Positions 8,130 to 14,965 of a DNA stretch of 34,993 bases are shown here, piece by piece. How positions within the stretch are numbered: position 1 is the stretch's first letter; the number at the start of each line of letters is the position of its first letter. The notes under the pieces are model-generated. The model saw nothing but the letters and a program-made list of their open reading frames with translations. It was not told the DNA's origin and searched no databases. The translations under genes and the position numbers were made by a program. Source of the stretch: CAYPPG01 sp964412555 (lineage in GTDB: Bacteria > Hinthialibacterota > Hinthialibacteria > Hinthialibacterales > Hinthialibacteraceae); contig CAYPPG010000075.1 of assembly GCA_964412555.1 (NCBI GenBank), forward strand, positions 1-34,993, read 5' to 3'.

Positions 8130-8771
8130 ATGATGTATCTGAATCGTGAATATCTCCTTCCATTGCATTCGAGACGTAGTTTCACTCTTATCGAACTTCT
8201 TATTGTTGTAGCGATCATTGGAATCCTTGCCGCTATCGCCGTTCCGAATTTCATGAATGCTCAAGTGCGGGCAAAGGTATCCCGTGTGCAGAATGATTTT
8301 CGTACCTTGGCGACGGCCATTGAATCGTATTTTCTTGACAACAACGCCTATATGCCCTATGGCGCGTGGGGAGGGCACACTAGTCCGGCGTATTTTAACG
8401 CGCTGAGCACTCCTGTGGCTTATTTGACGAGTGCGGAATCCATCGACGATCCTTTTCAGGTTCGGGTAGATCAGGATGGGCAACCCGGTTTCCGGTATGG
8501 TTATTTCGATCCGACTCTCCCGAACGGTCCCCGTCAAAAATTCTTTCGACCAGGAGCGATGCAAGTCTGGAAAGGGGTTGAAATGCCTGGAAATTATAAA
8601 TGGTGGGTCATTTCCCGCGGACCGGACCGGGTTATGCAGGGGGATAGTGGCACGTTGACGCAGGAATCAGGTGTGGTGGTTGGTTTCGAGGCGGCTCCGA
8701 ATATTTTTATGGTTTATGATTCCTCCAATGGGATTAGCAGCATTGGGGATTTGCACCGCTTTGGACCTTGA
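8130..8771 (+). CDS. type II secretion-like pseudopilin (PulG/GspG-like)
   Basis: A 213-residue protein with a class III prepilin signal: a short basic leader ending SRRS, then FTLIELLIVVAIIGILAAIA, with Glu at mature position 5 and a hydrophobic helix. The residue before the cleavage point is Ser rather than the usual Gly. The C-terminal part has STPVAYLTS, ISRGPDR and YDSSNGISSIGDL, a signature of the large pseudopilin families of Hydrogenedentes/Planctomycetes-like bacteria. The product would sit in the inner membrane and be processed by a prepilin peptidase, but no secretion or pilus genes are nearby. GAGGTG (8120-8125) fits the second ATG at 8133 slightly better than the one at 8130. A relative is encoded at the right edge. 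Confidence 0.85.
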   Translation: MMYLNREYLLPLHSRRSFTLIELLIVVAIIGILAAIAVPNFMNAQVRAKVSRVQNDFRTLATAIESYFLDNNAYMPYGAWGGHTSPAYFNALSTPVAYLTSAESIDDPFQVRVDQDGQPGFRYGYFDPTLPNGPRQKFFRPGAMQVWKGVEMPGNYKWWVISRGPDRVMQGDSGTLTQESGVVVGFEAAPNIFMVYDSSNGISSIGDLHRFGP

Positions 8772-8814
8772 TACAACCAAGGCAATTGTAATTTTACAGA
8801 AATTTTCTAATCAC

Positions 8815-8843
8815 TTGACTGATGGTGGCAAATTTGTCACCAT
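8815..8843 (+). promoter_or_regulatory. putative operator/promoter of the HigBA-type locus
   Basis: A 22-base palindrome at 8822-8843 (ATGGTGGCAAA / TTTGTCACCAT, one G-T pair) lies 6 bp upstream of the decayed toxin start. A TTGACT hexamer (8815-8820) abuts it, although no well-spaced -10 box is clear. Toxin-antitoxin operons are usually autorepressed through such palindromes by the antitoxin HTH, so this is the likely HigA binding site. Confidence 0.5.
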
Positions 8844-8849
8844 AAGATT

Positions 8850-9199
8850 ATGTTTAAGAGAACGCAACGGAACATCTCATGGGTCAAAGCCGCTCTGAAA
8901 GATTTTGAAGAATTTCCCAAAATTTTCAAGATGAAATTCGAGACGTTCTTTCTTTTGCAGCAGACGGCAATATGCCGGAAATTGCTAAACCGTTGAGAGG
9001 ACTTGGTTCCGGTGTATATGAAATTGCACTTCGTTTTCGGAGGAACGCTTACAGAGTAGTATACGTGGTGCAAATTGATGATGATTGATGGGTTATCCAT
9101 GCGTTTAAAAAGAAGTCGATGACCGGGATAAAAACCCCAAAACATGAAATTGATTTGATTCGGGATAGAATCAAGAAGTTAAAAGAGGTGCTCTCATGA
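8850..9199 (+). pseudogene. decayed Gp49-like/HigB (RelE-fold) toxin gene
   Basis: The start reads MFKRTQRNISWVKAALKDF, then EEFPK. After this the homologous reading jumps frame. In the second frame it continues as QDEIRDVLSFAADGNMPEIA, PLRGLGSGVYEIALRFRRN, YRVVYVVQIDDD, a TGA at 9086-9088, then WVIHAFKKKSMTGIKTPKHE and so on to 9199. This is the DUF891/Gp49 family of HigB-type mRNA-cleaving toxins. Restoring one A in the run at 8919-8922 repairs the frame; the in-frame TGA replaces a residue before WVIHAF. Two independent lesions argue for true decay rather than one sequencing error. The gene overlaps the antitoxin ATG by four bases (ATGA), the usual coupled arrangement. Confidence 0.8.
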
Positions 9200-9519
9200 C
9201 TGAAGATATAGAAATCATTCGCGGCAGCGGAAATGTCTATCAAGATTTTAATCTACCCAATGCTGATGTGCGTCAAACCAAAGTCCTATTGGCATCCGAA
9301 ATTGTCAAGGTTCTCAAGGAACGTGATCTTTCCAGCCGTCAGGCCGAAGAATTGACAGGGATCGATCATAGTGAGTTTGTTCGTCTTCGTAAGCCTGATT
9401 TGAAGCGATTCACAATTGACCGAATGATTACGATCCTGAACAAACTGGATAAAAAAGTGGATGTTTCATTTACTATTACTACCCGTAATCATGAACAGAC
9501 TTCTCATGTTCACGCCTGA
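9196..9519 (+). CDS. HigA-like XRE-family antitoxin
   Basis: A 107-residue protein opening with EDIEIIRGSGNVYQDFNLPN, the family signature of HTH antitoxins paired with Gp49-like toxins. A helix-turn-helix spans about 45-80 (SSRQAEELTGIDHSEFVRLR, then FTIDRMITILNKL). It would neutralise the upstream toxin by binding it and repress the operon through the palindrome at 8822-8843. The reading frame is intact although the toxin is broken, so it is now an orphan antitoxin. Its ATG overlaps the toxin stop. Confidence 0.85.
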   Translation: MTEDIEIIRGSGNVYQDFNLPNADVRQTKVLLASEIVKVLKERDLSSRQAEELTGIDHSEFVRLRKPDLKRFTIDRMITILNKLDKKVDVSFTITTRNHEQTSHVHA

Positions 9520-9596
9520 GAGATTTAATTGAATACTGTCAACGTTGAAACTCTTTCGGATTCGCTTTTAAGAGATGGAAGAAATAAGATCGATAT

Positions 9597-10634
9597 TTAT
9601 GCCATGAACATCATTTGACCGGTTGAGGCTGATTCGTATGCGGCGGCGAGTACTTTTTGACTCCATAAACCGGCTTCGCCATCCACAGGTGGGTCGGTAT
9701 TGTCTGTGACTGCTTGTGAGAAGGCTTCGACTTCGGCTTTGTAGATGTTGACCGGTTGAGGAGCTATATTTTGCCCTTTCATTTCGCTACGTGTCTGTTG
9801 GGCGTCATAGCCGGTGATGGTTTCTTGTAAATTGGCGGTCATTTCGCCGGCTTCGCCCTGGCCGATAGTGCCTTCCGCTAAAATACTGCCTTTGGAGCCG
9901 TAAATTTCAAGGCGGTTTTTGGAACTTTCATCAGGAATATTGAACAGATTGTCGACGATTCCCTTGGTTCCATTTTCGAATTCCAGCAGCACAACTGCCG
10001 TATCTTCACTCCGATAATTATGAACAAGATTGCCTGTTGAACAACTAATTTTGGCTACGCGTCCAAAGAACATTTCCAACAAGTCGATGCAATGGCTGCC
10101 CATATCCATCAGACTGCCTCCTCCTCCGCGAAGGGGATCTTGACGCCATGCACCTTCCATTGGAGGAAACCAGCAGGATAATTGTGCCCGGGCAAGGACG
10201 GGAATACCTATTTTGTCATCTTTTATGATTTGAAGCACTTCTCGGTGGTGGGCATGAAATCGCATCATAAGACCGACTCCGAGTTTCACATTCTGTTGTT
10301 TGCATGCTTCTACCACTTTTTCCGCTTCGAGCACGGTTACTCCCAATGGCTTTTCGCAAAAAACATGTTTGCCGGCTGCCGCGGCCCGTATGGCCTGATC
10401 GCAGTGCACGTCGACAGGAGTCGCGATGTAAACGACGTCACAATCGGTGGCGAATAATTCTTCTTCACTTGCGCATTCTTTGACGTTAAACTTATTCGCG
10501 ACTTCTTGGTTAAGACTCGGTTCAATGTCATAAACCGCTGTGAGTTCAGCATTTACGGCATTCATGATGCCTTCGGGGATGGTTCGGCGTTGAGCGATTC
10601 CACCTGATCCTAAGACTGCCCATTTTGTTTTCAT
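9597..10634 (-). CDS. Gfo/Idh/MocA-family oxidoreductase
   Basis: A 345-residue protein from the ATG at 10634. This start is preferred to a longer frame from 10694 because GGTGGAG lies about 8 bases before it and MKTKWAVLGSGGIAQR is a canonical opening. The N-terminal Rossmann domain binds NAD(P) (LGSGGIA), the conserved EKP is at 94-96 (VFCEKPLG), and LMDMGSHCIDLLEMFFG carries the catalytic His/Asp region. Such enzymes oxidise or reduce sugars, inositols or sugar nucleotides. It is 87 bp downstream of a DegT aminotransferase on the same strand, so the pair may oxidise and then aminate one sugar or cyclitol. The substrate is unknown. Confidence 0.87.
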   Translation of the reverse strand: MKTKWAVLGSGGIAQRRTIPEGIMNAVNAELTAVYDIEPSLNQEVANKFNVKECASEEELFATDCDVVYIATPVDVHCDQAIRAAAAGKHVFCEKPLGVTVLEAEKVVEACKQQNVKLGVGLMMRFHAHHREVLQIIKDDKIGIPVLARAQLSCWFPPMEGAWRQDPLRGGGGSLMDMGSHCIDLLEMFFGRVAKISCSTGNLVHNYRSEDTAVVLLEFENGTKGIVDNLFNIPDESSKNRLEIYGSKGSILAEGTIGQGEAGEMTANLQETITGYDAQQTRSEMKGQNIAPQPVNIYKAEVEAFSQAVTDNTDPPVDGEAGLWSQKVLAAAYESASTGQMMFMA

Positions 10635-10721
10635 AATTGTTACTCCACCTATTGATTGGATGAATTTTGCATTCTTGGCTTTATGCCCCTTCAATGTCCC
10701 CCCAAGAATAGGCGAAAAAAG

Positions 10722-11996
10722 TTATTTGGAATATGCTTGTATGACTTTTTTGATGCTTCGAGCGATTTTGTGCATGAGTTCTTCCCCATATGTCGGGAAG
10801 ATAAATGTGATAAACGTTCGGGGTTGATGCCAGATGGCATTGGGGACATCGACTTTTGAGTAATCGACTGATTCGGGATTTGTGTAATCGCGGCTTTCAA
10901 ACGGGAATTTCGAGAATCCAAAACCATTGTGTTCACGATAAGCCTGTTCGGTATGACATTGAGGCCAAAAAACCTTCCAACAGGGAGCGCCTTCCGCTTC
11001 CACCGCTTCTAAAAATTTGGCCATGTCACAATCCATCGCATCGATGTCCAGTGTGATTGGGAATACATACCAACCGTTCCTGCGTTCCGGTGTGTCGATA
11101 GGAAGGTAGAGGATTTGTGGAACGTCTTTCAATTCATCCATCAGAATTCCGGCATTTCGCCGCCGGTTCGGCATGTTCCAGGAATCGATCCGATCCAATT
11201 CGCAGAGTCCGATGACCGACTGCATCTCGGTCATGCGATAGTTCCAACCGAGCATGGTGTGGATGTAGGGAAGTTTCTGCTCCATTTCGAGCAGACGGAG
11301 GCGTTCGCGGACATCGTATCCATGGTCCCGGAAACTTCGGCAGCGCCATGCGACTTCTTCGTTGTCGGTGACGACCATGCCTCCTTCGCCGCCGGTGGTG
11401 AAGGTTTTGTTTTGGCAGAAGCTGCAGCACCCGACATTTCCAAGGCTTCCGGTCTTTTTTCCTTTATATTCCCCTCCATATGCTTCTGCATTATCTTCGA
11501 TCACATACAGATTGTGTTTGTTTACCAGTTCAAGAAGCGGATCCATGTCGGCGACGTTGCCGTACAGATGGACGGGCATGATGGCTTTTGTGCGTTCATT
11601 GATCAATTGGCTAGCGGATTCTACGCTGATGCAATGATCGTTTTTGTTGACATCGGCGAACCGTGGTATGGCGCCTGCTTGAAGGATGGAAAAAGAAGAG
11701 GCGATAAATGTGTAGCTCGGTACAATGACTTCATCGCCGGGACCGATCCCAAGTCCTGCCAGTCCGGTGTGGAGTGCACTGGTTCCGTTGGAGGTACTGA
11801 TGGCGAATTTGGTTCCGTTCCATTCGGCGAATTTTTTCTCGAATTCCATTCCTTTGGAGCCGGTCCAATAATTGACTTTGCCCGATTTGAGCGGTTCGAC
11901 AACAGCTTGAATGGTATTGTCATCGAAAGCAGGCCACATCGGAATCGGTTCGGTTATTGTTTTGGGACCACCATTGATGGCGAGTTCGTTACTCAT
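10722..11996 (-). CDS. DegT/DnrJ/EryC1/StrS-family aminotransferase, long form
   Basis: A 424-residue PLP enzyme. It has SNGTSALHTGLAGLG (69-83), the PLP-stacking and Asp168 segment VIEDNAEAYGG, the Schiff-base Lys197 in SFCQNKTFTTGGEGG, and GWNYRMTEMQS. The N-terminal LAINGGPK and the length around 420 recall the scyllo-inosose aminotransferase branch (StsC/BtrR-like) more than the ~380-residue nucleotide-sugar branch at 4723. A cyclitol or free-sugar substrate is therefore possible, which would suit the neighbouring Gfo/Idh enzymes. It is divergent from the oxidoreductase at 12214, and the two probably share the regulatory region 11997-12213. Confidence 0.87.
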   Translation of the reverse strand: MSNELAINGGPKTITEPIPMWPAFDDNTIQAVVEPLKSGKVNYWTGSKGMEFEKKFAEWNGTKFAISTSNGTSALHTGLAGLGIGPGDEVIVPSYTFIASSFSILQAGAIPRFADVNKNDHCISVESASQLINERTKAIMPVHLYGNVADMDPLLELVNKHNLYVIEDNAEAYGGEYKGKKTGSLGNVGCCSFCQNKTFTTGGEGGMVVTDNEEVAWRCRSFRDHGYDVRERLRLLEMEQKLPYIHTMLGWNYRMTEMQSVIGLCELDRIDSWNMPNRRRNAGILMDELKDVPQILYLPIDTPERRNGWYVFPITLDIDAMDCDMAKFLEAVEAEGAPCWKVFWPQCHTEQAYREHNGFGFSKFPFESRDYTNPESVDYSKVDVPNAIWHQPRTFITFIFPTYGEELMHKIARSIKKVIQAYSK

Positions 11997-12123
11997 GATT
12001 TTCCCCTCTTTTGTCTAGAAAACTGGAAATAACAGATAAAGCATCATAGCATATTCAATGGCTTTCATGCAATGCGAATAGTGTAGAGAAAAGATAGGAT
12101 TTGTTCGAAATGGAATCAAAATA

Positions 12124-12152
12124 TTGACAAGCGTGAAAAAGGTGTAAATGAT
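12124..12152 (+). promoter_or_regulatory. putative sigma70 promoter for the forward Gfo/Idh gene
   Basis: A perfect TTGACA (12124-12129) is followed after 17 bases by AATGAT (4 of 6 to consensus). It lies 61 bp upstream of the ATG at 12214. It is in the 217-bp divergent gap between the DegT gene and this gene; nothing else in the gap is recognisable. Confidence 0.35.
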
Positions 12153-12213
12153 GTGATGGCAATGACTCAGGCGTATAGGATAATGAAACTAAATCTCTTT
12201 TAGGAGTTGGATT

Positions 12214-13305
12214 ATGTCGGAGAAGCAATTAGGTGTTTTAATTCATGGAGCGGGTTGGGTTTCGGGTGAACATATCAAAGCCTTTCAAGCCAATCCCCAT
12301 ACTCGAATTGCCGCGATATCCAGCCGGCGAATGGAAAGCGTAAAACAACGAGCCGCAGAAGCCGGATTGAAAGATATTGGAATGTATACAGATCTTGATG
12401 AGGCATTGAAGCATGAGGGGGTGGATATCGTTTCGGTTTGCACTCCTCAGCATATTCATGCCGACAATGTTATCAAAGCCGCAGAAGCGGGAAAACATTT
12501 GGTGATCGAAAAACCACTGGCCAATAATATGGTTGAAATACGATCCATGCTGCATGCAGTGCGGAATGCTGGGGTAAAAACGGTTGTGAGTTTCGTGCTG
12601 CGTTGGAATCCGTTATTCAAAACGCTCAAATCCCTTATTGCGGATGATGCTTTTGGAAATGTGTATTATGTTGAGACCGATTATCAATCCAATATTGCGA
12701 GCTGGTGGTCGGGATTCGAAGATGCCAGAACAAAGCAGCAAGGAATCGGTTCCATGATGGTGGCAGGATGTCATGCCTTGGATGCTGCACGTTGGTTTGC
12801 CGCAAGGGGAGAAGAAAAGTCGGCGAAAGTTTCTGAAGTGTTTGCGTATTGTGGAGGATGGCGAAAAGGGTCTACAAGTGAATATAATTATTTTACCGGC
12901 GAATGGGCTGAAGATAAGCTTCCGTTGGAATATGAGGGATTAGAAATATTCATGCTCAAATTCGAAAATGGAGTACTCGGAAAAGTTACAGCGAATTTCG
13001 ATTGCATTATGCCGTATACGTTTCCGATCGAGATTTTCGGAGATAAAGGATCGGTGAAGGAGAATCGGGTTTGGTCGCATAAATATCCTGGGCAAAAAGG
13101 CTGGGTAGAGATTCCGACGATTCTACCGGATAGTTCCGATGTGAGCCATCATCCGTTTCAAGGGCAGATGGATCATTTTGTCGATTGTATACTGACTGAT
13201 CGGGAATCGCATTGTAATTTGGAAGATGCAGCGCATACGCATGAGATTGTTTTGGCAGCGCAGAAATGTTATGAAACGAATCAGCCGGTGAGGTTGCCTT
13301 TGTAG
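12214..13305 (+). CDS. Gfo/Idh/MocA-family oxidoreductase
   Basis: A 363-residue NAD(P)-dependent oxidoreductase with AGGAG about 7 bases before the ATG. It has the nucleotide motif HGAGWVSGEH (11-20), IEKPLA (EKP 99-101) and MMVAGCHALDAARWFA in the catalytic helix. The second domain includes FVLRWNPLFKTLK and ends in a family-typical EIVLAAQKCYETNQPVRLP. It may act on the same pathway as the reverse-strand Gfo/Idh and DegT genes but is transcribed away from them. The substrate cannot be read from sequence. Confidence 0.88.
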   Translation: MSEKQLGVLIHGAGWVSGEHIKAFQANPHTRIAAISSRRMESVKQRAAEAGLKDIGMYTDLDEALKHEGVDIVSVCTPQHIHADNVIKAAEAGKHLVIEKPLANNMVEIRSMLHAVRNAGVKTVVSFVLRWNPLFKTLKSLIADDAFGNVYYVETDYQSNIASWWSGFEDARTKQQGIGSMMVAGCHALDAARWFAARGEEKSAKVSEVFAYCGGWRKGSTSEYNYFTGEWAEDKLPLEYEGLEIFMLKFENGVLGKVTANFDCIMPYTFPIEIFGDKGSVKENRVWSHKYPGQKGWVEIPTILPDSSDVSHHPFQGQMDHFVDCILTDRESHCNLEDAAHTHEIVLAAQKCYETNQPVRLPL

Positions 13306-13310
13306 ATGTA

Positions 13311-13407
13311 TCGCCGGCATCCTGCCGGCTCATGTGCCGGGACGGCGGCGTTACGAATCGCCGGCATCTTGCCGGCTTTATATGCTGCTAAGTCTGCGGC
13401 GTTATGA
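13311..13407. repeat. two REP-like palindromic repeat units
   Basis: TCGCCGGCATCCTGCCGGCT (13311-13330) recurs as TCGCCGGCATCTTGCCGGCT (13358-13377), 19 of 20 identical. Each is a GCCGGC-loop-GCCGGC hairpin. Each unit ends in GCGGCGTTA(C/T)GA (13345-13356 and 13396-13407). The ~50-bp tandem pair fills the gap between the oxidoreductase and the glycosyltransferase and is much GC-richer than its surroundings. This is the form of a dispersed intergenic (REP/BIME-like) repeat. Confidence 0.75.
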
Positions 13408-13415
13408 GATGAATC

Positions 13416-14417
13416 ATGAAGATAGTGATTGTTACCGATGCCTGGCATCCACAGACGAATGGAGTTGTGACGACACTTTCACGCACTGTGGAAGGCCTTC
13501 ATGCACGCGGTCATACAGTTGAGGTGATTCATCCAGGATTGTTCCGAACCTTTCCATGCCCGACGTATCCTGACATACGATTGGCAATTTTTCCCTTTCG
13601 AAAGGTCGCTAGGTTGCTGGATGAATTGAAACCGGATGCGATTCACATGCCAACCGAGGGGCCACTTGGTTTTACTGGGCGCAAGTATTGTGTGAAGCGG
13701 AAAATTCCATTTACAACCACTTTTACGACGAAGTGGCCTGAGTATGTTCAAGTTCGGTTTGGAATCCCAGCGAAATGTACCTATAAATTGATTCGATGGT
13801 TTCATAAACCAGCGGTAAGAACCATGGTTGCGACGCCTTCACTCAAAGAGGATTTGGAAGCAATCGGAATACGGAATCTCGTGTTTTGGGGAAGGGGAGT
13901 CGATAGCGAATTGTTTCGTCCCCGTCCGAAAACTGCCATTGACGCAGAACGGCCGATTCACATGTATATGGGGCGAGTCGCAGTTGAAAAAAATATTGAA
14001 GCGTTTTTGAAATTAAATGTTTCTGGAACGAAAGTGGTTATTGGGGATGGACCGGCATTGGCGAATTTTCAACAGACTTACCCGGAAGTACAGTTCTTGG
14101 GGCGAAAGACAGGTGAAGATTTGGCTGTCCATTTGGCGTCGGCGGATGTTTTCGTATTTCCCAGTCTGACCGATACTTTTGGAATTGTGATGATCGAAGC
14201 GATGGCTTGTGGTATACCGGTTGCGGCATATCCTGTTGTCGGTCCGAAAGATGTTGTTCTTCATGGGGAAACCGGTTGGCTCGATGTGGATTTACGGACA
14301 GCGGTAGAAAAGGCGCTTACGTTGTCGCCTGAGCGATGCAGAGAATATGCGTTGCAGTTTTCGTGGGAAAAATGTATCGATCAATTCGAGATGAATCTTG
14401 CGCCGATCGATAAGTAG
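13416..14417 (+). CDS. GT4-family glycosyltransferase (MgtA/alpha-mannosyltransferase-like)
   Basis: A 333-residue GT-B enzyme. The N-terminal MKIVIVTDAWHPQTNGVV has the glycine-containing acceptor loop of GT4 enzymes such as MgtA and SqdX. The second domain has YMGRVAVEKNIEAFL (donor phosphate contact), then VIGDGP, LGRKTGEDLAVHLASADVFV and FPSLTDTFGIVMIEAMACG, the EX7E-like catalytic/donor motif with Asp at the first position. It probably transfers a hexose from a nucleotide sugar to a lipid or glycan at the inner face of the membrane. Closest relatives of this pattern act on diacylglycerol or phosphatidylinositol, but the acceptor here is uncertain. It is separated from the oxidoreductase by the REP-like repeats and is convergent with the signalling block. 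Confidence 0.85.
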   Translation: MKIVIVTDAWHPQTNGVVTTLSRTVEGLHARGHTVEVIHPGLFRTFPCPTYPDIRLAIFPFRKVARLLDELKPDAIHMPTEGPLGFTGRKYCVKRKIPFTTTFTTKWPEYVQVRFGIPAKCTYKLIRWFHKPAVRTMVATPSLKEDLEAIGIRNLVFWGRGVDSELFRPRPKTAIDAERPIHMYMGRVAVEKNIEAFLKLNVSGTKVVIGDGPALANFQQTYPEVQFLGRKTGEDLAVHLASADVFVFPSLTDTFGIVMIEAMACGIPVAAYPVVGPKDVVLHGETGWLDVDLRTAVEKALTLSPERCREYALQFSWEKCIDQFEMNLAPIDK

Positions 14418-14455
14418 AATAAGAATTGTCAATTTTTTGTTTCATTTCAATTATA

Positions 14456-14944
14456 TTATTGGTAACCGGAACCAAGATAGCGGTAAAGTATATCTTCCCA
14501 TTGGGCAGAGTTGATAATTCGAAGAAGAGAGCGGTTAATCAATTCTCTATATTCACAACCGGCATACAGTGCGATTCCGAGACCTGAGGTAAAAAATGGA
14601 TGAGTAAAATCAACGAGTTCCTCGCGTTCCGGAGTGATTGTCAAGGCGGCAACGGCAATGTCGATTTTCCTCTTGACAAGACCGTCGATAAGTCCTTTCA
14701 AGTCTAACTCTTCGAATTCGGATTGAATTTGTAGTTCTTCGGCTATGTTGTTCCAAAGTTCGATACTGATACCTGACCAGCTTCCGTCTTCGTTCTTGAT
14801 GACAAAGGGTTTGGATTCCTTGATCCCTATTTTTATTGTTTTGCTTTTCAAATTTCCCGCTTCTTCTTGCGCATAAATTTGCAAGATGCCGATCAGGAAA
14901 ATTGGGATTAGGATTATTGTGTATTTTACGAGATTTGCTTTCAT
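14456..14944 (-). CDS. truncated family 3 solute-binding protein lacking its second lobe
   Basis: A 162-residue protein with an N-terminal signal/membrane segment (residues 8-25, ending IYAQ). Residues 36-125 are the first lobe of an SBP_bac_3 domain: IKIGIKESKPFVI, W-S-G-I-S-I-ELW, KIDIAVAALTITPERE and VDFTHPFFTSGLGIAL. The sequence then passes directly to YAGCEYRELINRSLLRIINS and WEDILYRYLG, which in full-length proteins (220-350 residues) is the very C-terminal helix pair. Lobe two, and any GluR0-like channel insert, is missing. The frame is intact, so it is either a functional mini-protein or an in-frame deletion allele. It follows the hybrid kinase by 21 bp and is probably co-transcribed. 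Confidence 0.75.
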   Translation of the reverse strand: MKANLVKYTIILIPIFLIGILQIYAQEEAGNLKSKTIKIGIKESKPFVIKNEDGSWSGISIELWNNIAEELQIQSEFEELDLKGLIDGLVKRKIDIAVAALTITPEREELVDFTHPFFTSGLGIALYAGCEYRELINRSLLRIINSAQWEDILYRYLGSGYQ

Positions 14945-14965
14945 TTGATTGAATATCTAGCGCAG

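Noticed and set aside
7914..8564. Open frame of 216 codons on the reverse strand
   Set aside because: It is antisense to the pseudopilin and reads through the hairpin after asnB; no start signal or domain is visible.
9086..9088. TGA read as a sense codon (alternative genetic code)
   Set aside because: TGA ends several intact genes here, including the epimerase, DegT (5889) and antitoxin genes, so recoding genome-wide is not supported.
8837..9145. Open frame of 102 codons opposite the broken toxin
   Set aside because: The sense reading, once repaired, matches the Gp49-like toxin family and couples to the antitoxin.
11115..12032. Open frame of 305 codons on the forward strand
   Set aside because: It is antisense to the DegT aminotransferase, whose PLP motifs are intact. 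The forward translation shows no family pattern.
13311..13407. CRISPR array
   Set aside because: There are only two imperfect repeat units, without regular unique spacers and without cas genes.
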